A stretch of 5,018 bases of DNA. Origin: Coriobacteriia bacterium. GTDB taxonomy: Bacteria > Actinomycetota > Coriobacteriia > Coriobacteriales > QAMH01. A model generated the notes under the pieces. That model saw only the letters and a list, made by a program, of their open reading frames with translations, was not told the DNA's origin and searched no databases. The translations under genes were made by a program, and so were the position numbers. Positions 1 to 5,018 of the stretch are shown here, one piece after another (the stretch's first letter is position 1; each line of letters begins with the position of its first letter). The stretch spans positions 1 to 5,018 of the forward strand of contig CAAEKX010000395.1 in the NCBI GenBank assembly GCA_900756605.1, read 5' to 3'.

Positions 1-192
1 GCCGAGCTTGGGCATATCGAGCGTATGCTCGTGTCGGGCGATGTCGATGTTGAGGTTCCGTCTGAACTCAGCGACAAGGCGCAGCGTGTGCCCGATGTCG
101 CGATTGAGGGAACGAGTGCCGTGCTGCTGAGCGAGGCGGCCGAGGACGAACTCTGCCGCATCGTGTCCTCGTGCAATATCATCGAGGTATAA
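1..192 (+). CDS. C-terminal end of an unidentified protein (5' end outside window)
   Basis: An open frame runs from the first base to a TAA at 190-192, giving 63 residues that begin AELGHIERML and end SSCNIIEV. Codon use (mostly G/C third positions) matches the his genes, so this looks like a genuine gene end rather than a chance frame. The fragment is acidic, with many Asp/Glu and few basic residues, and shows no membrane segment and no motif I recognise. Two Cys lie near the end, in LCRI and SSCN. It is co-oriented with the his genes, and its stop lies 101 bases before the hisZ start. It could be the preceding operon or an upstream member of this one. Because only the tail is visible I assign no function. 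Confidence 0.7.
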   Translation, partial: AELGHIERMLVSGDVDVEVPSELSDKAQRVPDVAIEGTSAVLLSEAAEDELCRIVSSCNIIEV

Positions 193-218
193 CAAGCTGC
201 AGAAATAATAGGTATACT
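189..218 (+). promoter_or_regulatory. Candidate sigma-70-type promoter P1 for the his operon
   Basis: TATACT at 213-218 matches the TATAAT consensus at 5 of 6 positions. ATAACA at 189-194 matches TTGACA at 4 of 6, with an 18-base spacer. The -35 overlaps the stop codon of the upstream gene. Transcription would start at about 225, inside the left arm of the inverted repeat at 218-247, which is where a repressor operator would be effective. This is a consensus match by eye only. A second candidate -10, TATAGT at 256-261, lacks a convincing -35. Confidence 0.4.
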
Positions 219-247
219 CCACCACTCTACTGTGGTAGAGTGGTGGA
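218..247 (+). promoter_or_regulatory. Perfect 13-bp inverted repeat before hisZ, candidate operator
   Basis: The left arm TCCACCACTCTAC (218-230) and right arm GTAGAGTGGTGGA (235-247) are exact reverse complements around a four-base centre TGTG. The element lies between the upstream gene and hisZ, and overlaps or flanks both candidate promoters. No T-run follows on the + strand (the next bases are TGTTACGC), so it does not look like an intrinsic terminator. The best reading is a binding site for a dimeric repressor of the his genes, or a 5'-leader hairpin if transcription enters from upstream. TrpR-family HisR (YerC) proteins regulate his genes in some Gram-positive bacteria, but assigning this site to such a protein is inference. 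Confidence 0.6.
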
Positions 248-255
248 TGTTACGC

Positions 256-261
256 TATAGT
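256..261 (+). promoter_or_regulatory. Alternative -10 box (P2) ahead of hisZ
   Basis: TATAGT matches TATAAT at 5 of 6 positions and would give a leader of about 25 bases before the hisZ ATG. At 17-base spacing the -35 would be TGGTAG (233-238), a poor match that lies inside the palindrome. If this promoter is real, a protein on the palindrome would block the -35. It is the weaker alternative to P1. Confidence 0.25.
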
Positions 262-278
262 GTGCAATCACGCGATTT

Positions 279-285
279 GAAGGAG
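279..285 (+). promoter_or_regulatory. Ribosome binding site of hisZ
   Basis: GAAGGAG ends eight bases before the ATG at 294. It supports that start, which also gives the standard N-terminus of the family (MIPKTPRGFRDVLP). Confidence 0.8.
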
Positions 286-293
286 AACGCACG

Positions 294-1412
294 ATGATTC
301 CCAAAACGCCGCGCGGTTTTCGCGACGTGCTGCCCACCGAAGCGGCATGGCGACGCTCGACGAGCGATGTCGTTTGCAGGCAGTTTGAGCTGTGGGGCTA
401 TCAACCCATCGAGACGCCGGCCGTGGAGCTTGCCGCCGTGCTCGATGAGGCGCGTAGCCTCGATAACACGGCCGCACAGTTTACGACGAGTGCCGAAGCG
501 CCATTTCGCTTCTTCGACAGTGACAGTAACCTCGTCGTGTTGCGCCCGGATGTGACCATTCCCGTGGCGCGTTTGGCCGCGACGCGCCTGCGCGAGAAAC
601 CCGGCCCGTTCCGCTTCTACTATAGCGAGCCCGTCTTCACCGAGCGCGCGTCCACGTATGGCCAGGAGCGGCAGTTCACGCAGTTGGGCATCGAGTTCAT
701 CGGACGTGCGGGTTATATCGCCGATGCCGAGGTCCTGAGCGTGTGCATGGAGGCGCTCGCGGCAGCCGGCGTGCGCGACTTCACCGTGGCCATAGGCACG
801 GTCGGCGTGCTCAACGCGCTCGTGCGCTCGGCATGTGACGATGACGCGTGGCGTGACCAGGTACTGCGTGCCTTTCACAAGTCCGACATGGTCGCTGTGG
901 ATGCGCTCAGCTGCGTCGATGGCGTCAAGCCAACGTACGGGAAGGCTATCGCCCAGCTCGCACGCATACGCGGCGGGGCAGAGGCGTTCGAGGCCTGCCG
1001 TGCGATTTGCGAGCCGCTCGGCTGCGTCGATGGACTCGACGAACTCGAGAAGACCTACGAGCTGGTCGTCGCCAATACGCGGAGTGGCAAGCTCATCGTC
1101 GATTTTTCGATCGTCTCGTCCTTCGACTACTACACCGGCCTCGTCTTCAAGGCGTACGCGCCGCAAGTGCCGGCTTCGCTTGCAAGCGGCGGGCGCTACG
1201 ACACCACGCTTGTGGCCTTTGGACGCAATGAGCCGGCTGCTGGCTTTGCCATCGGCCTGGAGCGCGTCCTGGCCGCCATCGAGGCCCAAGGTGCCACGCC
1301 ACCGGATACACGCGCGCAGGAAACGCTGCATGGCAACGACCCCTATGAGCTCTTCGCGCAGGCCGCACGCTTGCGCGAGCAGGGCATCCGCGTCGAGTTG
1401 GGTGGTGAGTAG
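294..1412 (+). CDS. hisZ: ATP phosphoribosyltransferase regulatory subunit HisZ
   Basis: HisZ is a catalytically dead relative of histidyl-tRNA synthetase (HisRS). It binds short-form HisG and makes the cytoplasmic ATP phosphoribosyltransferase active and histidine-sensitive (family knowledge). The 372-residue product shows the class II synthetase fold markers: GFRDVLP near residue 8, a motif-2 region FYYSEPVF...YGQERQFTQLGIEF from 108, VDFSIVSSFDYYTG at 269-282, SGGRYD, and motif 3 AGFAIGLERVL from 316. It is not a tRNA synthetase. The motif-2 Arg of HisRS is replaced by Tyr110, the catalytic Arg-Gly before LDYYTG is replaced by Ser275-Ser276, and there is no full anticodon-binding domain. 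Residues 347-372 (NDPYELFAQAARLREQGIRVEL) resemble only the beginning of that domain. The length is within the usual range of roughly 320-400. It lies one base ahead of hisG, its obligate partner, which strongly supports the call. Confidence 0.93.
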   Translation: MIPKTPRGFRDVLPTEAAWRRSTSDVVCRQFELWGYQPIETPAVELAAVLDEARSLDNTAAQFTTSAEAPFRFFDSDSNLVVLRPDVTIPVARLAATRLREKPGPFRFYYSEPVFTERASTYGQERQFTQLGIEFIGRAGYIADAEVLSVCMEALAAAGVRDFTVAIGTVGVLNALVRSACDDDAWRDQVLRAFHKSDMVAVDALSCVDGVKPTYGKAIAQLARIRGGAEAFEACRAICEPLGCVDGLDELEKTYELVVANTRSGKLIVDFSIVSSFDYYTGLVFKAYAPQVPASLASGGRYDTTLVAFGRNEPAAGFAIGLERVLAAIEAQGATPPDTRAQETLHGNDPYELFAQAARLREQGIRVELGGE

Positions 1413-1413
1413 C

Positions 1414-2076
1414 ATGGAGCGGAGAAACTTGCGCATCGCCGTGTCGAAGGGCTCGCTCTTTGGCGACGCGGTGGAGCTGCTGACCGAGGCGGGCCTCGAT
1501 ACCACGGGCCTGGCCGATCCGGGTAGACGTCTCATCATCTCGAACCCCGGCGTCGACTTCATCATCGTGCGGCCGACGGATGCCCCGGTCTTCGTCACCT
1601 ACGGCGGAGCCGACTGCGGCATTTGCGGCAAGGACACGCTTGTCGAAGCGGGGCTTTCGGTCATGGAGCTCGTGGACCTCAAGTTCGGATACTGTCGCTT
1701 CATCGTGGCCGAGCCCGAGGAGCGCCGTGGCGTTGCCGAGGAGAACTACGAGCGTCTTGGGGTGCTGCGCATCGCCACGAAGTACCCCAACATCACGCGC
1801 TCCTTCTTCGAGAAGAAGGGCGTGCAGGTCGATGTCATCAAGATGCATGGCAATATCGAACTCGCGCCGCTTGTGGGCATGGCCGACCGTATCGTCGACA
1901 TCACGGCGACGGGCACGACGCTGCGTGAGAACAATCTGCGCATCGTTGACGAGGTGCTTTCGTCAACCGCGCGTTTCATCGCGAATTCCGCATCTGTGCG
2001 CACCGATGCGCGCGTGCGCGAACTGGCGGCGCGACTCGAGGACCTGACGCGGGATCGTGACGTGAGCTTGAGTTGA
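1414..2076 (+). CDS. hisG: ATP phosphoribosyltransferase catalytic subunit, short form
   Basis: HisG condenses ATP with PRPP to give phosphoribosyl-ATP, the first and feedback-controlled step of histidine synthesis. The product has 220 residues, the short form that lacks the C-terminal ACT-like histidine-binding domain and depends on HisZ. Visible landmarks are LRIAVSKGSL (6-15), VRPTDAPVFVTYGGADCGICGKD (52-74), and the family signature at 149-170, from E149 to TATGTTL, which includes the PRPP-binding Thr/Gly loop. I chose ATG 1414. In-frame GTG codons at 1402 and 1405 would overlap the hisZ end and add VVSS-type residues. The Shine-Dalgarno is weak (GGTGG at 1401-1405, inside hisZ), and only one base separates it from the hisZ stop, so translation is probably coupled to hisZ. 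That coupling would help match subunit amounts. Confidence 0.96.
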   Translation: MERRNLRIAVSKGSLFGDAVELLTEAGLDTTGLADPGRRLIISNPGVDFIIVRPTDAPVFVTYGGADCGICGKDTLVEAGLSVMELVDLKFGYCRFIVAEPEERRGVAEENYERLGVLRIATKYPNITRSFFEKKGVQVDVIKMHGNIELAPLVGMADRIVDITATGTTLRENNLRIVDEVLSSTARFIANSASVRTDARVRELAARLEDLTRDRDVSLS

Positions 2077-2146
2077 GGCAATGTGCCTGGCACGCTGTCT
2101 CATATTGTGGACAAATGACTCGTTTTGACGAGGGAAGGGACGGAAG
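2077..2146 (+). repeat. hisG-hisD spacer with three small inverted repeats
   Basis: This is the longest gap inside the operon (70 bases). It holds an 11-base interrupted palindrome GTGCCTGGCAC (2083-2093), TTGT-GG-ACAA (2105-2114) within a TCAT/ATGA frame, and a CTCGT-TTTG-ACGAG hairpin (2119-2132) just before the hisD ribosome binding site. None is followed by a T-run, so I do not call a terminator. The GTGCCTGGCAC core looks like those in dispersed REP-type intergenic repeats. Its status as a repeat in this genome cannot be judged from the window, where it occurs once. It may also act as a processing or partial attenuation site. Confidence 0.35.
2135..2140 (+). promoter_or_regulatory. Ribosome binding site of hisD
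   Basis: AAGGGA ends six bases before ATG 2147, within a purine-rich run. It lies directly after the small hairpin at 2119-2132, so folding of that hairpin could influence access to it. Confidence 0.6.
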
Positions 2147-3508
2147 ATGAGGACGATCGTACTGGAAGAGGGGCAGAGCTTCGATGCGTCGCTGCTCGAG
2201 AGGGACAGCGCATTCGACGCTGAAGCGCTCAAGGCAGCCACCGACATCGTCGATACCGTGCGCCGCGAGGGCGATGCGGCCCTGCGCGCGTATTCGAAGC
2301 GCTTCGACGGCGTGACGCTCGAGGAGCTCGAGGTGAGCGACGAGGAAATCGACGCCGCGCTCGAGACGGTGGACGAGGAGTTCCTGCGCTCAATCGAGTA
2401 TGCGGCCGACAATATCGCCGAGTTCCACCAGCGCCAGCTGCAGCAGTCGTGGTTCACGACGCGCGATGATGGTGCCATCACCGGCCAGCGCTTCACGCCC
2501 CTCGAGCGTGCGGGCATCTACGTGCCCGGCGGACGCGCCCAGTACCCTTCGACCGTACTCATGAATGCGATTCCGGCATCTGTGGCCGGTGTGGACGAGA
2601 TCATCATGTGCACGCCTCCGTCCAAGGATGGCACGGTCAATCCCTACACGCTCGCTGCCGCGTCCGTGGCTGGCGTGGACCGCATCTTCAAGGTGGGCGG
2701 GGCCCAGGCCATCGCCGCAATGGCCTATGGCACCGATACGATTCCCAAGGTCGATAAGGTGACCGGACCGGGCAATGCGTTCGTTGCGGCTGCCAAGAAG
2801 CTCGTCAACGGCGACGTTGGTATCGACATGATCGCCGGTCCCTCCGAGGTGTGCGTGGTGGCCGACGAGAGCTCCGTGCCCGAGTTCATCGCCATCGACC
2901 TCATGGCGCAGGCCGAACATGACCCAAAGGCAACATGTTACTTAATCACGACCGAGGAGGGCATGCTCGATGACATCGACGCCGCGCTCGAGACGCTGCT
3001 CGAGCAGTCTCCGCGTCGCGAGATCACCGAGGCGTCGCTCGAACATGGACTCGTCGTCGTCTGCAAGACGCTTACGCAGATCTTCGAGACGGTCAACGTG
3101 ATCGCGCCCGAGCATCTCGAGATCAACATGTCTGATCCATGGGAGCTTCTGGGGGCGGTGCGCAATGCCGGCGCCATCTTCCTCGGCCCCTGGACGCCCG
3201 AGGCCGTGGGCGATTATGCTGCCGGCCCCAACCACACACTGCCGACCGGCGGCACCGCCGCGTTCTCGAGTCCGCTTTCGGTCGATGACTTCGTGAAGCG
3301 CTCTTCGGTGCTGAGCTATTCCTTCGATGCGCTCGAGGCCGACGCCGACGCCGTCATGACCATGGCAGCTCGCGAGGGGCTCTGGGCGCACGGGCGCTCG
3401 GTGGACCTGCGTCTCAAGTTCATGGAGTACGTGACCGAGCAATTGGCTGGCGAGGACGAAGAACACGAATGCGGTTGCGGTTGCGACCATGACCACGGCG
3501 AGGAGTAG
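2147..3508 (+). CDS. hisD: Histidinol dehydrogenase with a Cys/His-rich C-terminal tail
   Basis: HisD is a zinc-dependent cytoplasmic enzyme that oxidises L-histidinol to L-histidine in two NAD+-dependent steps, the end of the pathway. The 453-residue product carries LERAGIYVPGGRAQYPSTVLMNAIPA, GPGN at 207-210, and IDMIAGPSEV ending at 235. All metal and catalytic residues known from the E. coli enzyme appear with a constant offset of four: Gln255, His258, Asp356 and His415 as zinc ligands, and Glu322-His323 as general base/acid. The core therefore looks fully active. Odd feature: beyond the usual end there is an acidic, metal-binding-looking tail (about 435-453) with His440, Cys442, Cys444, Cys446, His448 and His450. 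One in-frame TTA Leu codon (2942-2944) is the only one I found in the window. The start is ATG 2147, backed by AAGGGA upstream. Confidence 0.97.
   Translation: MRTIVLEEGQSFDASLLERDSAFDAEALKAATDIVDTVRREGDAALRAYSKRFDGVTLEELEVSDEEIDAALETVDEEFLRSIEYAADNIAEFHQRQLQQSWFTTRDDGAITGQRFTPLERAGIYVPGGRAQYPSTVLMNAIPASVAGVDEIIMCTPPSKDGTVNPYTLAAASVAGVDRIFKVGGAQAIAAMAYGTDTIPKVDKVTGPGNAFVAAAKKLVNGDVGIDMIAGPSEVCVVADESSVPEFIAIDLMAQAEHDPKATCYLITTEEGMLDDIDAALETLLEQSPRREITEASLEHGLVVVCKTLTQIFETVNVIAPEHLEINMSDPWELLGAVRNAGAIFLGPWTPEAVGDYAAGPNHTLPTGGTAAFSSPLSVDDFVKRSSVLSYSFDALEADADAVMTMAAREGLWAHGRSVDLRLKFMEYVTEQLAGEDEEHECGCGCDHDHGEE
3501..3505 (+). promoter_or_regulatory. hisC ribosome binding site embedded in the hisD 3' end
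   Basis: AGGAG at 3501-3505 is part of the last two sense codons of hisD (Glu-Glu, GAG GAG) and lies nine bases before the hisC ATG at 3515. Ribosomes finishing hisD cover this site, which points to coupled translation. Confidence 0.7.
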
Positions 3509-3514
3509 ACGCGC

Positions 3515-4600
3515 ATGAGAGAGGTGCGGCGTAGCGCCGACGCGCTCGTGGGGATGCTTCCCTACGATCCCAAGTACAAGAAAAGCAACACATTGCTTTC
3601 TGCAAACGAAAGCCCGCTCAACGTGCCCGATGAGGTGCTTGAAGCGGTTATCGAGCGCGTACGCACGCTCGATTTCAACCGCTACCCTGACCCGCTCGCC
3701 AACGCGCTGCGCGTTGCGATCGCCGAATGGCATGACCTCAAGGCGGCTAACGTGCTCGTTGGCAATGGTGGTGACGAGCTGCTCTACGACATCTTCGCCG
3801 CCTGGGGAGGCCCGGACCGCGCGTTCTTGAACTTTCCGCCCACGTTCTCGGTGTACGAAATGAACGCGGTGCTCACGTCCACGCAGGTTGTCAACCTGCC
3901 GCGCAGCCAGGATGATTGGTCCATTGACGTAGACCGCGCCTGTGAGCGTCTGGCCAAGGGCGACATCGACATCGTCGTCATCACGAACCCGAACAATCCG
4001 ACGGGTACGCTGACGCCGCTCGAGGATATTCGCCGCATTCTGGACGCGAGTGACGCACTCGTGCTCGTGGACGAGGCATACGGCGAGTTTGCGGATGCAA
4101 GCGCGGTCAAGCTGCTCGACGAGTACGAGAACCTGCTCATCCTGCACACTTTCTCGAAAGCGTACCGCTGCGCGGGTATCCGCCTGGGCTATTTCCTCGG
4201 CAACCCAAGCGTGATCAACGAGTTCAAGAAGGTGCGCCAGCCCTATTCGGTCGATGCGATCAGTCAGATCGTGGGCGAGGAGGTCGTACGCCATCGCGAG
4301 CTGTTTGCAGAGGGCATCGCGCAGACACGCGTCGAGCGCGATCGCCTTATTGCGGCGCTCTCGCAGCTCGACAAGGTCACGGTGTATCCGAGCGAGGCCA
4401 ACTTCGTGATGCTCAAGCTCCCGTTTGCGGTGCGCACCTGGAACGACCTGGACGAGAAACATTCGGTGCTCGTGCGCAACGTGTCGGGAGAGAATCACCT
4501 GGCTGGCTGCCTGCGCGTGACGGTGGGCACCCCCGAGGAAAACGATCGCTTCCTCGACGCGCTCAAGACCGAGCTCGACGACCTGGCGAATCAACGATAG
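3515..4600 (+). CDS. hisC: Histidinol-phosphate aminotransferase
   Basis: HisC is a PLP-dependent fold-type I aminotransferase. It converts imidazole-acetol phosphate plus glutamate to L-histidinol phosphate and 2-oxoglutarate in the cytoplasm. The 361 residues match the family length (about 350-370). Landmarks in order are LLSANESPLNVP near residue 28, FNRYPDP, GNGGDE at 83-88 (cofactor phosphate region), NPNNPTG at 158-164, VDEAYGEF with Asp186 (pyridine-nitrogen partner) and Tyr189, TFSKAYRCAGIRLGY with Lys215 as the Schiff-base lysine, and CLRVTVGTPEEN with Arg334 as the likely substrate-carboxylate ligand. All key residues are present. The gene starts six bases after hisD and ends 21 bases before hisB. 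Close relatives act on aromatic or other amino acids, but the his operon context supports HisC. Confidence 0.96.
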   Translation: MREVRRSADALVGMLPYDPKYKKSNTLLSANESPLNVPDEVLEAVIERVRTLDFNRYPDPLANALRVAIAEWHDLKAANVLVGNGGDELLYDIFAAWGGPDRAFLNFPPTFSVYEMNAVLTSTQVVNLPRSQDDWSIDVDRACERLAKGDIDIVVITNPNNPTGTLTPLEDIRRILDASDALVLVDEAYGEFADASAVKLLDEYENLLILHTFSKAYRCAGIRLGYFLGNPSVINEFKKVRQPYSVDAISQIVGEEVVRHRELFAEGIAQTRVERDRLIAALSQLDKVTVYPSEANFVMLKLPFAVRTWNDLDEKHSVLVRNVSGENHLAGCLRVTVGTPEENDRFLDALKTELDDLANQR

Positions 4601-4606
4601 GGACGC

Positions 4607-4612
4607 AGGAGG
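4607..4612 (+). promoter_or_regulatory. Consensus ribosome binding site of hisB
   Basis: A perfect AGGAGG, nine bases before ATG 4622, is the strongest Shine-Dalgarno in the window. It fixes the hisB start. Confidence 0.85.
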
Positions 4613-4621
4613 GGTTCACAT

Positions 4622-5018
4622 ATGGGACGTTGCTCCGAAATTACGCGTACGACGCGCGAGACGGACATCACGATACGACTCGACCTCGATGGCACGGGGG
4701 TTACCGACATCGACACCGGCGTGCCGTTCTTCGATCACATGCTCGACGCCTTCGGGCGTCACGGGCTCTTTGACCTTACCGTGCACGCTACGGGCGACGT
4801 GGATGTCGAGGCGCATCATACGGTCGAGGATTGCGGCATCGTGCTCGGGCAGTGCTTTGCGCAGGCGCTTGGCGATTGTCGCGGCATCGTGCGCTACGGT
4901 TCGATCATTCTGCCGATGGACGAGGCGCTCGTCATGGCGGCGGTCGACATTTCCGGTCGCGGCCAGTTGCACTACGACGTCGAGATGACCTGCCCGCTGC
5001 TCGGCAGCTTTGATGTGA
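4622..5018 (+). CDS. hisB: Imidazoleglycerol-phosphate dehydratase (3' end outside window)
   Basis: HisB dehydrates imidazoleglycerol phosphate to imidazole-acetol phosphate, the substrate of HisC. It is a manganese enzyme that forms a 24-subunit cytoplasmic shell (family knowledge). The frame is open from ATG 4622 to the last base, giving 132 complete codons of an expected 190-200, and the sequence stops in the middle of a codon. Motifs seen are VPFFDHMLDAFGRHG (34-48), with His39 and His47 as likely metal/substrate residues, the signature EAHHTVEDCGIVLG (63-76) with His65, His66 and Glu69 as metal ligands, and PMDEALVMAAVDISGRG (98-114). The usual SGRP is SGRG here. The N-terminus begins directly with the dehydratase domain, so this is the monofunctional form without the fused histidinol-phosphatase domain of enterics. 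A separate histidinol-phosphatase must therefore be encoded elsewhere. Confidence 0.95.
   Translation, partial: MGRCSEITRTTRETDITIRLDLDGTGVTDIDTGVPFFDHMLDAFGRHGLFDLTVHATGDVDVEAHHTVEDCGIVLGQCFAQALGDCRGIVRYGSIILPMDEALVMAAVDISGRGQLHYDVEMTCPLLGSFDV

Noticed and set aside
218..247. Intrinsic terminator for the upstream gene
   Set aside because: The stem is strong, but no T-run follows on the + strand. The position beside -10-like hexamers favours an operator.
193..293. Histidine T-box, riboswitch or His-codon leader-peptide attenuator
   Set aside because: The region is only 101 bases and holds no T-box consensus, no short ORF with a run of His codons, and no terminator/antiterminator pair.
294..1412. 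Histidyl-tRNA synthetase (hisS) instead of HisZ
   Set aside because: The catalytic arginines and the anticodon-binding domain are missing, and the gene is joined to a short-form hisG.
835..1413. Upstream extension of the hisG frame inside hisZ (a possible 413-residue protein)
   Set aside because: The extension overlaps hisZ, which has full family similarity in its own frame. HisG similarity begins only at MERRNLRIAVSKGS (1414).
1402..1413. GTG starts for hisG overlapping the hisZ stop
   Set aside because: They are possible, but no better ribosome binding site supports them, and the added residues (VVSS) are not typical of HisG. ATG 1414 is preferred.
255..1598. 447-codon open frame on the - strand across hisZ and the start of hisG
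   Set aside because: It lies opposite genes with clear family motifs. Long antisense frames are expected in GC-rich coding DNA with G/C third positions. The translation is Arg/Ala/Leu-rich, without recognisable motifs.
2942..4594. 550-codon open frame on the - strand across the hisD end and all of hisC
   Set aside because: It is a shadow of codon bias over hisD and hisC. It crosses the gene junction, shows no motif, and has an Arg/His/Val-rich composition typical of antisense frames.

Overview
The window is a stretch of a bacterial histidine biosynthesis operon, read entirely from the + strand, in the order hisZ, hisG, hisD, hisC, hisB (hisB is cut by the window end). The DNA is GC-rich, with strong G/C preference at third codon positions. 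It pairs a short-form HisG (220 residues) with a HisRS-like HisZ subunit. That pairing excludes the long, self-sufficient HisG of enterics and mycobacteria. A GC-rich Gram-positive with HisZ, such as a gut Coriobacteriia actinobacterium, would fit. This taxonomic guess is inference only.

Layout: positions 1-192 hold the last 63 codons of an unrecognised upstream gene. Positions 193-293 form the only real control region: a perfect 13-bp inverted repeat (218-247) lies among candidate -10 elements, just ahead of the hisZ ribosome binding site. hisZ (294-1412) and hisG (1414-2076) are separated by one base. A 70-base spacer with three small inverted repeats (2077-2146) precedes hisD (2147-3508). 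hisC (3515-4600) starts six bases after hisD, with its Shine-Dalgarno inside the last two hisD codons. hisB (4622 to the end) follows after 21 bases with a consensus AGGAGG. No non-coding stretch exceeds about 100 bases. I see no RNA genes, mobile elements or CRISPR.

How the genes work together: HisZ plus HisG form the hetero-oligomeric ATP phosphoribosyltransferase that commits ATP and PRPP to the pathway (step 1). HisB dehydrates imidazoleglycerol phosphate (IGP), HisC transaminates the resulting imidazole-acetol phosphate, and HisD oxidises histidinol to histidine. Missing from the window are the cyclohydrolase/pyrophosphatase (HisI/HisE), HisA, HisH/HisF and a histidinol-phosphatase. Some of these probably lie downstream of hisB.

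I do not see a previously undescribed system. The items worth a second look are a Cys/His-rich, metal-binding-looking tail on HisD, the palindrome in front of hisZ (candidate operator), and the repeat-like spacer between hisG and hisD.
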